Assembly (NCBI GenBank): GCA_964439415.1
Contig: CAYTOJ010000045.1
Location: 1-14,678, forward strand
DNA: 14,678 nucleotides
Direction: 5' to 3'
From: CAYTOJ01 sp964439415
Lineage (GTDB): Bacteria; Pseudomonadota; Alphaproteobacteria; Rickettsiales; CAZAGG01
Part shown: positions 1 to 6,468 of the stretch, one piece after another
Position numbering within the stretch: position 1 is the stretch's first letter
Layout of the letters: the number at the start of each line of letters is the position of its first letter
The notes under the pieces: model-generated
Told to the model about the DNA's origin: nothing
Database searches by the model: none
Seen by the model: the letters and a program-made list of their open reading frames with translations, nothing else
Program-made: the position numbers and the translations under genes

Positions 1-2
1 AC

Positions 3-80
3 CCGTTCATGCAGCGCGAATTTGAACAGGTGTTGGACGAGGGCGGCGTAAGACTTGCTTCCTACTCAACAGGCAGATAA
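3..80 (+). CDS. C-terminal tail of an unidentified gene (partial)
   Basis: A frame open from the window edge encodes 25 residues ending in YSTGR before a TAA at 78-80. The phrase FEQVLDEGGVRLASY reads like ordinary globular protein, and the frame ends shortly before a hairpin and gatC. I do not recognise the protein. The other two plus-strand frames close within 51 bases, which gives modest support to this one. The tail is too short to name. Confidence 0.35.
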   Translation, partial: PFMQREFEQVLDEGGVRLASYSTGR

Positions 81-95
81 AACATATAACTGCCA

Positions 96-133
96 ATACA
101 CTTATCGCAGCTCTTGAAATGCGAGGGGTATAT
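96..133. repeat. Imperfect hairpin upstream of gatC, member of a TATACC/TTCAAG palindrome family
   Basis: The arms 96-109 and 120-133 pair over 14 positions with two mismatches and two G-T pairs, around a 10-base loop containing CTTGAAA. The segment 113-132, read on the minus strand, is TATACCCCTCGCATTTCAAG. That matches 19 of 20 bases at 5726-5745 and 17 of 20 at 6279-6298. The hairpin lies between the upstream gene tail (stop at 80) and gatC, so it may end upstream transcription or sit in the gatC leader. No T-run follows it. TTGAAA at 114-119 could also be a -35 box, but no good -10 stands 16-18 bases downstream. Confidence 0.5.
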
Positions 134-172
134 ATGTAAATGGGATTCTTAATTAGTAGAGTGGGATTGTAA

Positions 173-460
173 ATGTCGGTAGATGCTGAAACAGTTGTTA
201 AAATGGCAAAGCTTGCCAGGCTGCAATTGCGGGAGGATGAAATAACATTGATGACCGTAGAGCTTAACGGCCTGCTGAAATGGGTTGAACGTTTGAGTGA
301 GGTTGATACCAGCGGTGTGCCGCAGATGTTCGGCCATTCGGGAATTGAACTGCCAATGCGTGCCGATACCGTGACTGACGGTGGTAAACTTGCGGATATT
401 CTGAAGAATGCCCCTAATGCTGAACATGGCTGTTTTGCCGTACCAAAGGTAGTGGAATAA
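173..460 (+). CDS. gatC: Asp-tRNA(Asn)/Glu-tRNA(Gln) amidotransferase subunit C
   Basis: GatC is the small scaffold subunit of the GatCAB amidotransferase, which converts misacylated Glu-tRNA(Gln) or Asp-tRNA(Asn) to the correct amide in the cytoplasm; it wraps around and stabilises GatA. The 95-residue length is normal. The sequence shows the family pattern: an N-terminal helical part (VVKMAKLARLQL, about residues 8-19), a second helix (LLKWVERLSEVDTSGV, about 34-49), the RAD segment near 63 and the usual FAVPKVVE ending. The gene ends two bases before gatA, so the two are almost certainly cotranscribed. The ATG at 173 gives the standard GatC N-terminus; the purine-rich stretch GAGTGGGA before it is only a weak ribosome-binding site. 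Confidence 0.96.
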   Translation: MSVDAETVVKMAKLARLQLREDEITLMTVELNGLLKWVERLSEVDTSGVPQMFGHSGIELPMRADTVTDGGKLADILKNAPNAEHGCFAVPKVVE

Positions 461-462
461 CA

Positions 463-1929
463 ATGCTGAATAAACTTACCATATCGCAGGCTCTGAAGGG
501 CTTAAAATCCCGTCAGTTTTCCAGCGTTGAATTAACAAAAGCGTGTCTGGATGCCGCTGCAAAACATAAAAATCTCAATTCTTATGTATTGCTGACCCCT
601 GAAAGTGCAATAATGCAGGCGACAAAAGCCGATGAGAGGTTAAAGAATGGGGAAGGGGGGCTGCTAGAGGGCGTACCCATAGCAGTGAAAGATCTGTTCT
701 GCGTCAACAATGTGCGGACTACCGCATGTTCAAAAATACTGGATGGTTTTGTACCGCCTTATGAATCAACAGTAACGGCCAATATGTTCGCTCAAGGTGC
801 GGTGATGATGGGTAAAACCAATATGGATGAGTTTGCCATGGGTTCTACCAATCTCACTAGCGCATATGGTGCGGTGTTGAATCCCTGGCGGCGCAGGAAT
901 GACGATGCGCCGCTCACCCCCGGTGGCTCATCCGGTGGTTCTGCCGCTGCTGTAGCGTCTTTTTCCTGCCTGGGTGCACTTGGCTCTGATACCGGCGGCT
1001 CGATACGCCAGCCTGCCGCGTTTTGCGGCCTGACAGGAATCAAGCCTACCTATGGCAGGTGTTCGCGCTATGGCATGATAGCCTTTGCAAGCTCGCTGGA
1101 TCAGGCTGGGGTATTCACCCGTTCAGTGAGGGATGCCGCAGTGATGCTGGAGGCTATATCAGGCTTTGACCCTAAGGATTCAACTTCAGCCAACCGCCCA
1201 GTGCCAGATTTTGAAAAAGCTGTGGGTGCTGGCGTAAAGGGAATGCGAATCGGCGTGCCGAAAGAATACCGCGTGCCAGGTATGCCGCAGGAGATTGAAA
1301 ATATCTGGAACGCAGGCATCCAGTGGCTCAAAGAAGCGGGGGCGGAAATAAGGGAAATCACCCTGCCGCATACGGAATATGCTCTACCAGCATATTATAT
1401 TATTGCTCCGGCTGAAGCTTCATCCAACCTTGCCCGCTATGATGGTGTGCGCTACGGCAAGCGCGTTACCGCTAAAGGCGGCGTGAATGAAATGTACGCG
1501 GCTACCCGTGGCGCAGGGTTTGGCACTGAAGTCAAGCGGCGGATACTGATAGGCACATACGTGCTTTCGCATGGCTATTACGATGCTTATTACAAGCAGG
1601 CGCAGCGTATACGCACATTGATATCAAGGGATTTTGAGGAAGCATTTAAGGAAGTAGACGCTATACTCACACCAACCACTCCATCGGCGGCTTTCAGTTT
1701 GAATGAAAAATTTGACGACCCCGTGCAGCTATACCTGAATGATATTTTTACCGTATCAGTTAATCTCGCCTGGCTGCCTGGAATATCCGTACCCGCAGGG
1801 TTTGATGCAAACGGCCTGCCTTTGGGGCTGCAAATCATAGCCAGACCATTTGATGAGGAAACCTGCTTTAAAACTGCCGCCGTGATAGAAGATTCCGCCG
1901 CGCTGAATCTAACCCCGGCGGGATATTAA
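463..1929 (+). CDS. gatA: Asp-tRNA(Asn)/Glu-tRNA(Gln) amidotransferase subunit A
   Basis: GatA is the glutaminase subunit: it releases ammonia from glutamine and passes it to GatB for tRNA-dependent transamidation. The 488-residue protein belongs to the amidase-signature family. The Ser-cisSer-Lys triad is visible as Lys76 in VPIAVKDLF, Ser156 in the GGSSGGSAAAVAS loop and the nucleophile Ser180 in GSDTGGSIRQPA, with the 24-residue spacing usual between the two serines. Further family marks are GKTNMDEFAMGS (117-128), GLTGIKPTYGRCSRYG, DAILTPTTPSAAF and the C-terminal LPLGLQIIARPFDEE. Length is close to family norms, with no frameshift. gatB, which often follows gatA, is absent: the next genes are convergent and unrelated, so GatB must be encoded elsewhere. 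Confidence 0.97.
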   Translation: MLNKLTISQALKGLKSRQFSSVELTKACLDAAAKHKNLNSYVLLTPESAIMQATKADERLKNGEGGLLEGVPIAVKDLFCVNNVRTTACSKILDGFVPPYESTVTANMFAQGAVMMGKTNMDEFAMGSTNLTSAYGAVLNPWRRRNDDAPLTPGGSSGGSAAAVASFSCLGALGSDTGGSIRQPAAFCGLTGIKPTYGRCSRYGMIAFASSLDQAGVFTRSVRDAAVMLEAISGFDPKDSTSANRPVPDFEKAVGAGVKGMRIGVPKEYRVPGMPQEIENIWNAGIQWLKEAGAEIREITLPHTEYALPAYYIIAPAEASSNLARYDGVRYGKRVTAKGGVNEMYAATRGAGFGTEVKRRILIGTYVLSHGYYDAYYKQAQRIRTLISRDFEEAFKEVDAILTPTTPSAAFSLNEKFDDPVQLYLNDIFTVSVNLAWLPGISVPAGFDANGLPLGLQIIARPFDEETCFKTAAVIEDSAALNLTPAGY

Positions 1930-2000
1930 GTAAAAATCTGGGGTAACTACCCAGGTGCTGGTACTACCTCCCGGCTTCCCCCACCGGGCACAAAGGGGGC

Positions 2001-2056
2001 TAGGGGGGGGGAACCTTTCTTCTTTCCATATTACACCAACACATTCCCCCCCTTAA
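2001..2056. repeat. G-run/C-run inverted repeat at the gatA convergent junction
   Basis: A nine-G run at 2003-2011 followed by AA faces TT plus a seven-C run at 2044-2052. The arms can pair over about 9 Watson-Crick bases and two G-T pairs around a 30-base loop. It sits in the 172-base gap between the end of gatA and the end of the convergent 121-residue gene, where a two-way terminator would be expected. The loop is long and there is no clean T-run, so terminator function is a guess. A shorter hairpin (CTGGG...CCCAG, about 1938-1953) precedes it. Otherwise nothing is seen in 1930-2101. Confidence 0.35.
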
Positions 2057-2101
2057 TCACCCACCGCACCTGGCTGCTCCATCGGCTCTGGCAACTGAAT
2101 T

Positions 2102-2467
2102 TTACACCCCTTCGTCATCATCTACCTGACTAGTTGCCAGGGCGGCCAGTTCAGCGTCGTAGTCGCCGCGTAGCAGGGCGGTGATGTCGGCGTAGTATTC
2201 GGGTTTGAAATCAAACTCCTGCGCGATTTTCTGTTTTATCTCCTCGGTCGGGTCGCCGAATCCTGATGCTATCACCGCGCCGTAGTTGCGCAGATTATAT
2301 GGCCGCCCGGTGGTCATAGCTTTCTTAAGTTCGCGCATTTTTGCGCCGCTGATTTGCAGGTAAGCGTATACCTTCTCCCCCCTTGTGTTGAAATTCTGGT
2401 AGAGTAGCACGAAAAAAGCCCGCTGCGCCGCTATCTTTTCCTGATAAGTAAGCCCGCCGATTTTCAC
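2102..2467 (-). CDS. Hypothetical protein, 121 residues
   Basis: I do not recognise this protein. It begins MKIGGLTYQEKIAAQRAFF, has a mixed helical body with basic residues in the middle (MRELKKAMTTGRPYNLRNYG, about 44-63), and ends in an acidic tail (DDDEGV). There is no signal peptide, membrane segment or cysteine, so it is probably cytoplasmic. The marked start is GTG with G-rich sequence touching it. In-frame TTG and GTG codons 12 and 24 bases further upstream are alternatives, limited by a TAA just before them; the longer choices would run into the palindrome at 2479-2497. It lies 66 bases downstream of the 397-residue gene on the same strand, so cotranscription is possible. Its coding sequence is richer in G and C than that neighbour. 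Confidence 0.65.
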   Translation of the reverse strand: MKIGGLTYQEKIAAQRAFFVLLYQNFNTRGEKVYAYLQISGAKMRELKKAMTTGRPYNLRNYGAVIASGFGDPTEEIKQKIAQEFDFKPEYYADITALLRGDYDAELAALATSQVDDDEGV

Positions 2468-2478
2468 CCCGCAAACAA

Positions 2479-2497
2479 GTTATAAGGCACTTATAAC
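2479..2497. promoter_or_regulatory. Perfect 8+3+8 palindrome, operator-like
   Basis: GTTATAAG-GCA-CTTATAAC is a perfect inverted repeat of two 8-base half-sites separated by three bases, placed 12 bases upstream of the GTG start of the 121-residue gene and 37 bases after the stop of the 397-residue gene. TTATAA within each arm resembles a -10 box. This layout suits a dimeric repressor site over a promoter. It has no T-run, so a terminator is less likely. One half-site, GTTATAAG, recurs at 5781-5788 upstream of dksA. The regulator is unknown. Confidence 0.4.
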
Positions 2498-2533
2498 CCA
2501 TGCATGTGAAAAAATTAGTTAAATTTATGGAAA

Positions 2534-3727
2534 TTAGACTGTGCTGTAGACTTCCTGCATCGCAAGTTGATTTGGACTCGCAACATTATTTGTGAGGCAG
2601 TCAGACATGGACTTTACGCAATTGCCTGCTTCTTTTCTGACATTTGAGCCAGTTTCCGTTAACATTTTCATAAAACCATGCACCACTGAAGTACCAAGTG
2701 CTATGCCGATTATAGCTGTCAGCGGATTTTTCATAACATCAATATTCATGAACTTTCCAGCTTGATATGCCATACCACCACCCAGCACAACAGCAAATAA
2801 CGGATTGCTTCCTACAAATTCAAGCAACGGGCTAGTGCCTGACTCTAATACTTTACTAATACCTTTCCAGGCTTTATCAGCTACATCAACTGCCTGCCCG
2901 GCGACACCTTCCAGCTTGTTAAGGTTAATACCTGTCTTTTCTTTGACCCAGTGCTGATCAAGCCCGCTGAGTGGCCGATTATTTGGTAAGGATAAATTCC
3001 TTAAGTATCTCTCTAACGTCCCGTATGCCAGCAAATCTTGAGTGCTAGCATCTGGTGCAGTTTGGTCAAGCATATCCGTAATAGCCGCCACAATGGGGCT
3101 TAATACATTAGCACCAGGCGGATACCCCCCGGCAGGCTCAAGCAGACTTAATAGCCCATCTACATCTCTATAATCTCTCTTCTCAGCTTCTGGAATACAG
3201 CTCCCCGTCACTTTCTCAGCCCTGACAACGGTATTGCGAGTCTGCACCAGTTTAAACGTTGCAACACCTCCAGGTTCTTTGAATGATGGAGCCTCAATAT
3301 ATGTACAACGCTGACCATACTCATCCGCAGCTACATAACCGGATAAACCCTGTATTCTAATCGGCTCTTTCAGCCCTGCTTCCCTCTGGCGCGAATTATG
3401 CTGTAACTTATGAAAAGTCTCGCCGATTCCGCCGCTAAGGGCGTAGGAGTTACCAACCAGGTTGCAGGCTTCCTGCCACACCTGGCCGTTATTGCCGTGC
3501 GCTCCGGCCTCTGCACGGCTTTGCCGCCAGCCCTGGCTTAAGTCATAAAGTGAGGATTCAATGCGAAATCCATCCCTGAACAGGTCATTTTCATCAATTT
3601 GTGTAAGGCGGCCTTTTTCATATATGGCGTAAACATGGCCTAGCACCTCATTATTTGCTCCCCATTGTTCCAAACGGAAAGCTTCCTGAGAGCCGTTAGA
3701 TAATATATCTGTTACATAGTTGGCCAT
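2534..3727 (-). CDS. Uncharacterised protein, 397 residues, with two C-terminal hydrophobic segments
   Basis: I do not recognise this protein. Residues 1-295 look soluble and polar, with no signal peptide at the N-terminus (MANYVTDILSNGSQEAFRLE). Two hydrophobic stretches follow at about 306-322 (NPLFAVVLGGGMAYQAG) and 335-355 (PLTAIIGIALGTSVVHGFMK), separated by a short charged turn, so they could form a membrane hairpin. The final 40 residues are polar and carry two of the five cysteines (370 and 377). The region 275-295 is helical and amphipathic. No catalytic motif is apparent. The gene stands 106 bases after nuoD on the same strand, in AT-rich sequence without a clear Shine-Dalgarno site. 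It is more AT-rich than nuoD and may be acquired or lineage-specific. A secreted or membrane-inserting effector is one possibility but is unsupported beyond the hairpin. Confidence 0.7.
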   Translation of the reverse strand: MANYVTDILSNGSQEAFRLEQWGANNEVLGHVYAIYEKGRLTQIDENDLFRDGFRIESSLYDLSQGWRQSRAEAGAHGNNGQVWQEACNLVGNSYALSGGIGETFHKLQHNSRQREAGLKEPIRIQGLSGYVAADEYGQRCTYIEAPSFKEPGGVATFKLVQTRNTVVRAEKVTGSCIPEAEKRDYRDVDGLLSLLEPAGGYPPGANVLSPIVAAITDMLDQTAPDASTQDLLAYGTLERYLRNLSLPNNRPLSGLDQHWVKEKTGINLNKLEGVAGQAVDVADKAWKGISKVLESGTSPLLEFVGSNPLFAVVLGGGMAYQAGKFMNIDVMKNPLTAIIGIALGTSVVHGFMKMLTETGSNVRKEAGNCVKSMSDCLTNNVASPNQLAMQEVYSTV

Positions 3728-3833
3728 GCTGCCATTTACTTTATTTTTCTAAAATAGCCTAAAACCATTACACTTTTTTTAAATGTGGGAAATTTAGAAA
3801 ATATTTAATTTATGGCGGCAGGGGGGCTGGGGT

Positions 3834-5066
3834 TTATCGGTCAATCTCTCCGAAAACTATATCCATAGTGCCGATAATCGCCACAACGTCCGCCAGCATG
3901 TGGCCTTTGCTCATGAAATCCAGGGCGGAAAGGTGGGCAAAACCAGGGGCGCGGAGTTTTACCCGGTACGGGCGGTTAGTTCCATCCGCCACTAGATACA
4001 CGCCAAACTCGCCTTTAGGGGCTTCCACGGCTGTGTAAGTCTCCCCCGCTGGTATGTGATACCCCTCAGTATAGAGCTTGAAATGGTGGATCAGGGCTTC
4101 CATTGACTGTTTCATCTCAGCCCGGGGCGGCGGCGCGAACTTCCGGTTATCAGTTTTTACCAGCCCTTGCGGCATTTTCTCGATTGACTGTTTGATGATT
4201 TTCACTGATTCGCGCATTTCCTCCACCCGGCAGAGGTAACGGTCGTAACAGTCCCCATTCTTGCCGATTGGTATGCCAAAATCCATCTGCTCATAAACTT
4301 CATATGGCTGAGATTTCCGCAAATCCCACGGCAGACCGGAACCACGCAGCATAACCCCGGTAAAACCCCAGGCGCAGGCATCCTCAGCGGTGATTACACC
4401 AATGTTCACCGTGCGTTGCTTCCAGATGCGGTTTTCCGTCAGCACCGCCTCTAAATCATCAATATACTTACCGAAATTATCCGCGAACCGGTAAATATCC
4501 TCAGCCAGTCCATCAGGCAAATCCTGAGTGACCCCGCCAGGGCGGAAATATGCGGCGTGAAGGCGCGCCCCTGATGCCCGCTCGTAAAACTCCATCATTT
4601 TCTCCCGCTCCTCAAACAACCAGAGGAACGGCGTCATCGCGCCAATATCCAGCGCCTGGGTCGCGATGTTCATTATGTGATTCAATATGCGGGTGATTTC
4701 CGAGAACAACACGCGGATATATTGCGCCCTTATTGGAACTTCTATACCCGCCAGCTTCTCAACCGCCATAGCGTAAGCATGTTCCTGACACATGGGGGAT
4801 ACATAATCCAGACGGTCAAGATACGGCACATTCTGCAGGTATGTGCGGTATTCCATCAGTTTTTCCGTACCCCTATGAAGCAGTCCAACATGCGGATCGG
4901 CACGCTCCACCACCTCACCGTCCAGCTCCAGAATCAGGCGCAGCACACCATGCGCTGAAGGGTGCTGGGGGCCAAAGTTCAGGGTGACATTCTTCTGGCC
5001 GTCATCGTTATAGCTTTCAACCGCCTGAACATTTTCCGTTATTTTCTTCAGTGTCTGCTGTATCAT
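3834..5066 (-). CDS. nuoD: NADH-quinone oxidoreductase subunit D
   Basis: NuoD (49-kDa subunit homologue) is part of the peripheral arm of respiratory complex I and forms much of the quinone-binding chamber at the cytoplasmic face of the inner membrane. The 410-residue length fits a stand-alone NuoD. Visible marks are NFGPQHPSAHGVLRL with His35 and His39 (His39 aligns with the quinone-contacting His38 of Thermus Nqo4), HVGLLHRGTEKLME, YLQNVPYLDRLDY with Tyr88 aligning with Thermus Tyr87, FRPGGV (174-179) and the C-terminal DIVFGEIDR. It starts three bases after the nuoC stop, so the two form an operon. Neither nuoE nor nuoF follows; 106 bases of AT-rich sequence and an unrelated gene come next. 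Confidence 0.97.
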   Translation of the reverse strand: MIQQTLKKITENVQAVESYNDDGQKNVTLNFGPQHPSAHGVLRLILELDGEVVERADPHVGLLHRGTEKLMEYRTYLQNVPYLDRLDYVSPMCQEHAYAMAVEKLAGIEVPIRAQYIRVLFSEITRILNHIMNIATQALDIGAMTPFLWLFEEREKMMEFYERASGARLHAAYFRPGGVTQDLPDGLAEDIYRFADNFGKYIDDLEAVLTENRIWKQRTVNIGVITAEDACAWGFTGVMLRGSGLPWDLRKSQPYEVYEQMDFGIPIGKNGDCYDRYLCRVEEMRESVKIIKQSIEKMPQGLVKTDNRKFAPPPRAEMKQSMEALIHHFKLYTEGYHIPAGETYTAVEAPKGEFGVYLVADGTNRPYRVKLRAPGFAHLSALDFMSKGHMLADVVAIIGTMDIVFGEIDR

Positions 5067-5069
5067 AGT

Positions 5070-5657
5070 CTAGCCCGCCTTTTTAACATCATCGGGAGTT
5101 ATATAGACATTGCCTTCCCACGGACTCAGGAAGTCAAAATTGCGGAACTCCTGCGCCAGCTTGACAGGTTCAAAGACTACCCGTTTCTTCTCCTCGTCAT
5201 ACCTGACTTCATAATGCCCGGTAAGCGGGAAATCCTTGCGCAGCGGATGCCCCTCAAAACCATAGTCAGTGAGTATGCGGCGTAAATCAGGATGGCCTGC
5301 GAATAAAATCCCGTACATATCCCAGGCTTCACGCTCAAACCATAAAGCGCCGGGAAAAATATCAACGCATGATGGAACAGGCGTTTTCTCATCAGTTGCG
5401 GTTTTAACCCGCACGCGCAGGTTTTTTCTTATGCTGAGGAGGTTATAAACCACTTCAAAACGATCCAGCCGCTCAGGGAAATCAACACCGCAGATATCAA
5501 CTAGTATACTGAACTGACACTCTGGGTCACCCCGCAAAAACTCCAGCACTGCCAGCAGGTTACTGCGGTGAGTGAGTACATTTACCTCACCAAGCGCAAC
5601 AAATGTAGTGATTTTATCACCCAGTTGACTGTTTAGATATGTCTCCAGTTCATGCAT
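5070..5657 (-). CDS. nuoC: NADH-quinone oxidoreductase subunit C
   Basis: NuoC (30-kDa subunit homologue) packs against NuoD in the peripheral arm of complex I. The 195-residue protein shows the family block at about residues 108-147: FEREAWDMYGILFAGHPDLR, then RILTDYGFEGHPLRKDFPL. An FDFLSPWEG ending follows. The ATG at 5657 gives the expected short N-terminus; there is no strong ribosome-binding site. It is the first gene of a two-gene unit with nuoD. nuoA and nuoB, which usually lie directly upstream, are absent because dksA runs away on the other strand. A promoter about 67 bases upstream is proposed separately. Confidence 0.96.
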   Translation of the reverse strand: MHELETYLNSQLGDKITTFVALGEVNVLTHRSNLLAVLEFLRGDPECQFSILVDICGVDFPERLDRFEVVYNLLSIRKNLRVRVKTATDEKTPVPSCVDIFPGALWFEREAWDMYGILFAGHPDLRRILTDYGFEGHPLRKDFPLTGHYEVRYDEEKKRVVFEPVKLAQEFRNFDFLSPWEGNVYITPDDVKKAG

Positions 5658-5723
5658 AAAATATGTATTTTTCAGTTAGCGACATTATTAGAGGCTTGGC
5701 TAATAAATGGCTATAAATTTTTT

Positions 5724-5753
5724 AGTATACTCCTCGCATTTCAAGCAACTCAA
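5724..5753 (-). promoter_or_regulatory. Likely nuoCD promoter
   Basis: On the minus strand, TTGAGT (5753-5748) and TATACT (5729-5724) are separated by 18 bases, a fair match to a sigma-70 promoter, about 67 bases before the nuoC start. The spacer carries most of the shared CTTGAAATGCGAGG motif. AGTATACT at 5724-5731 is itself palindromic, so the same bases offer a -10 box toward dksA on the plus strand, although no good plus-strand -35 was found. The intergenic region 5658-5814 must contain both divergent promoters. Confidence 0.4.
5726..5745 (-). repeat. Half copy of the TATACC/TTCAAG motif
   Basis: On the plus strand this reads TATACTCCTCGCATTTCAAG. It matches 19 of 20 bases of the minus-strand reading of 113-132 and 16 of 20 of 6279-6298. 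Unlike those two copies, no complementary right arm follows, so it is either a decayed hairpin or a protein-binding site in the dksA/nuoC divergent region. Confidence 0.5.
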
Positions 5754-5802
5754 TAATTGTTGCCTTTTGTAGCTTGTGCAGTTATAAGGCCACGCTCAAG
5801 CC

Positions 5803-5809
5803 AAGGAGG
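5803..5809 (+). promoter_or_regulatory. Strong ribosome-binding site that decides the dksA TTG start
   Basis: AAGGAGG is a near-perfect Shine-Dalgarno sequence with five bases before TTG at 5815. No ATG lies at that distance; the first in-frame ATG is 23 codons further in (5884) and has no comparable site. Confidence 0.75.
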
Positions 5810-5814
5810 TTCGC

Positions 5815-6252
5815 TTGCAACGGTCTAAATACGATGATATCAAGCTCCCGAAGGAATACAAACCCCTCGAAAAAGAAGAATATATGAATCCTAAGCAGCT
5901 CGCCTATTTCAGGCGTAAACTGCTGGACTGGAAAGATGAGCTGATAAAAGAATCAGCCGAAACTCTGGAGCACCTTAAAACTGAAAACTGGCATGAGCCG
6001 GACATGGCCGACCGTGCATCTCTGGAAACAGAAGCAGGGGTTGAACTGCGTACCCGCAACCGATATCTGAAGCTTATATCCAAGATCGAGGAAGCATTAA
6101 AGCGCATAGAAACCGGGGAGTATGGCTATTGTGAAGAAACTGGTGACCCTATAGGCATCAAGCGCCTGGAAGCCCGCCCTATCGCCACCATGACCATTGA
6201 CGCGCAGGAACGTCACGAGCGTATTGAAAAGCAGTACAGTGACGAGGAGTGA
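5815..6252 (+). CDS. dksA: RNA polymerase-binding transcription factor DksA
   Basis: DksA binds RNA polymerase through the secondary channel and, together with ppGpp, represses rRNA promoters and activates others in the stringent response. The 145-residue protein has a coiled-coil core (about 28-100) with the tip motif DMADRA (Asp63, Asp66, Ala68), corresponding to the DxxDxA motif needed for activity in Escherichia coli. The C-terminal globular part, GEYGYCEETGDPIGIKRLEA followed by RPIATMTIDAQERHE, keeps only one cysteine (Cys106) of the four that bind zinc in the E. coli protein. As I know the family, this is usual for alphaproteobacterial DksA. The TTG start is favoured by the ribosome-binding site at 5803-5809. 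The gene stands alone and is closed by a terminator at 6278-6321. Confidence 0.95.
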   Translation: MQRSKYDDIKLPKEYKPLEKEEYMNPKQLAYFRRKLLDWKDELIKESAETLEHLKTENWHEPDMADRASLETEAGVELRTRNRYLKLISKIEEALKRIETGEYGYCEETGDPIGIKRLEARPIATMTIDAQERHERIEKQYSDEE

Positions 6253-6277
6253 CACTTTAATCTGCGTACTATTAGTT

Positions 6278-6321
6278 ATATACCTATCGCACTTCAAGAG
6301 TGTGATAGGTATATCTTTTTT
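6278..6321 (+). terminator. Intrinsic terminator of dksA
   Basis: The arms 6278-6294 and 6298-6314 form a stem of about 17 pairs (two of them G-T wobbles) with a three-base loop, followed by C and six T residues at 6316-6321. The left arm and loop (6279-6298) match the TATACC/TTCAAG motif found at 113-132 and 5726-5745, making this the most complete member of that family. It begins 25 bases after the dksA stop. Confidence 0.85.
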
Positions 6322-6425
6322 GTTTTGCGCATAGCCGCCCCACCTTCTCTAAAGCTTCGGCGCGCCAAGCAATCCATCCCCATGCGCATCCATACTGCTC
6401 GCAAAATCACTGCAAAGAACCCGCA

Positions 6426-6452
6426 TTCTTCAAATGATAGCGGTATATCCTG
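6426..6452. repeat. 27-base dispersed repeat, copy 1 (between dksA and the NRAMP gene)
   Basis: This stretch matches the minus strand of 14597-14623 at 25 of 27 positions; the shared core is GATAGCGGTATATC. It lies in the 147-base non-coding gap 6322-6468, just past the NRAMP stop codon. The rest of the gap (AAGCTTCGGCGCGCC and AAGCAATCCATCCCCATGCG, among others) has the feel of a dispersed intergenic repeat, and I see no gene, tRNA or clear second terminator in it. Confidence 0.55.
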
Positions 6453-6468
6453 AAATCGGTTTTATTTT

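Noticed and set aside
113..142. Sigma-70 promoter for gatC with -35 TTGAAA at 114
   Set aside because: The hexamer at 17-base spacing (TAAATG) is a poor -10, and the TATATAT stretch is too close. TTGAAA is better explained as the loop of the hairpin repeat.
6322..6425. tRNA or small structured RNA after dksA
   Set aside because: No cloverleaf or T-loop sequence could be made, and no promoter was evident.
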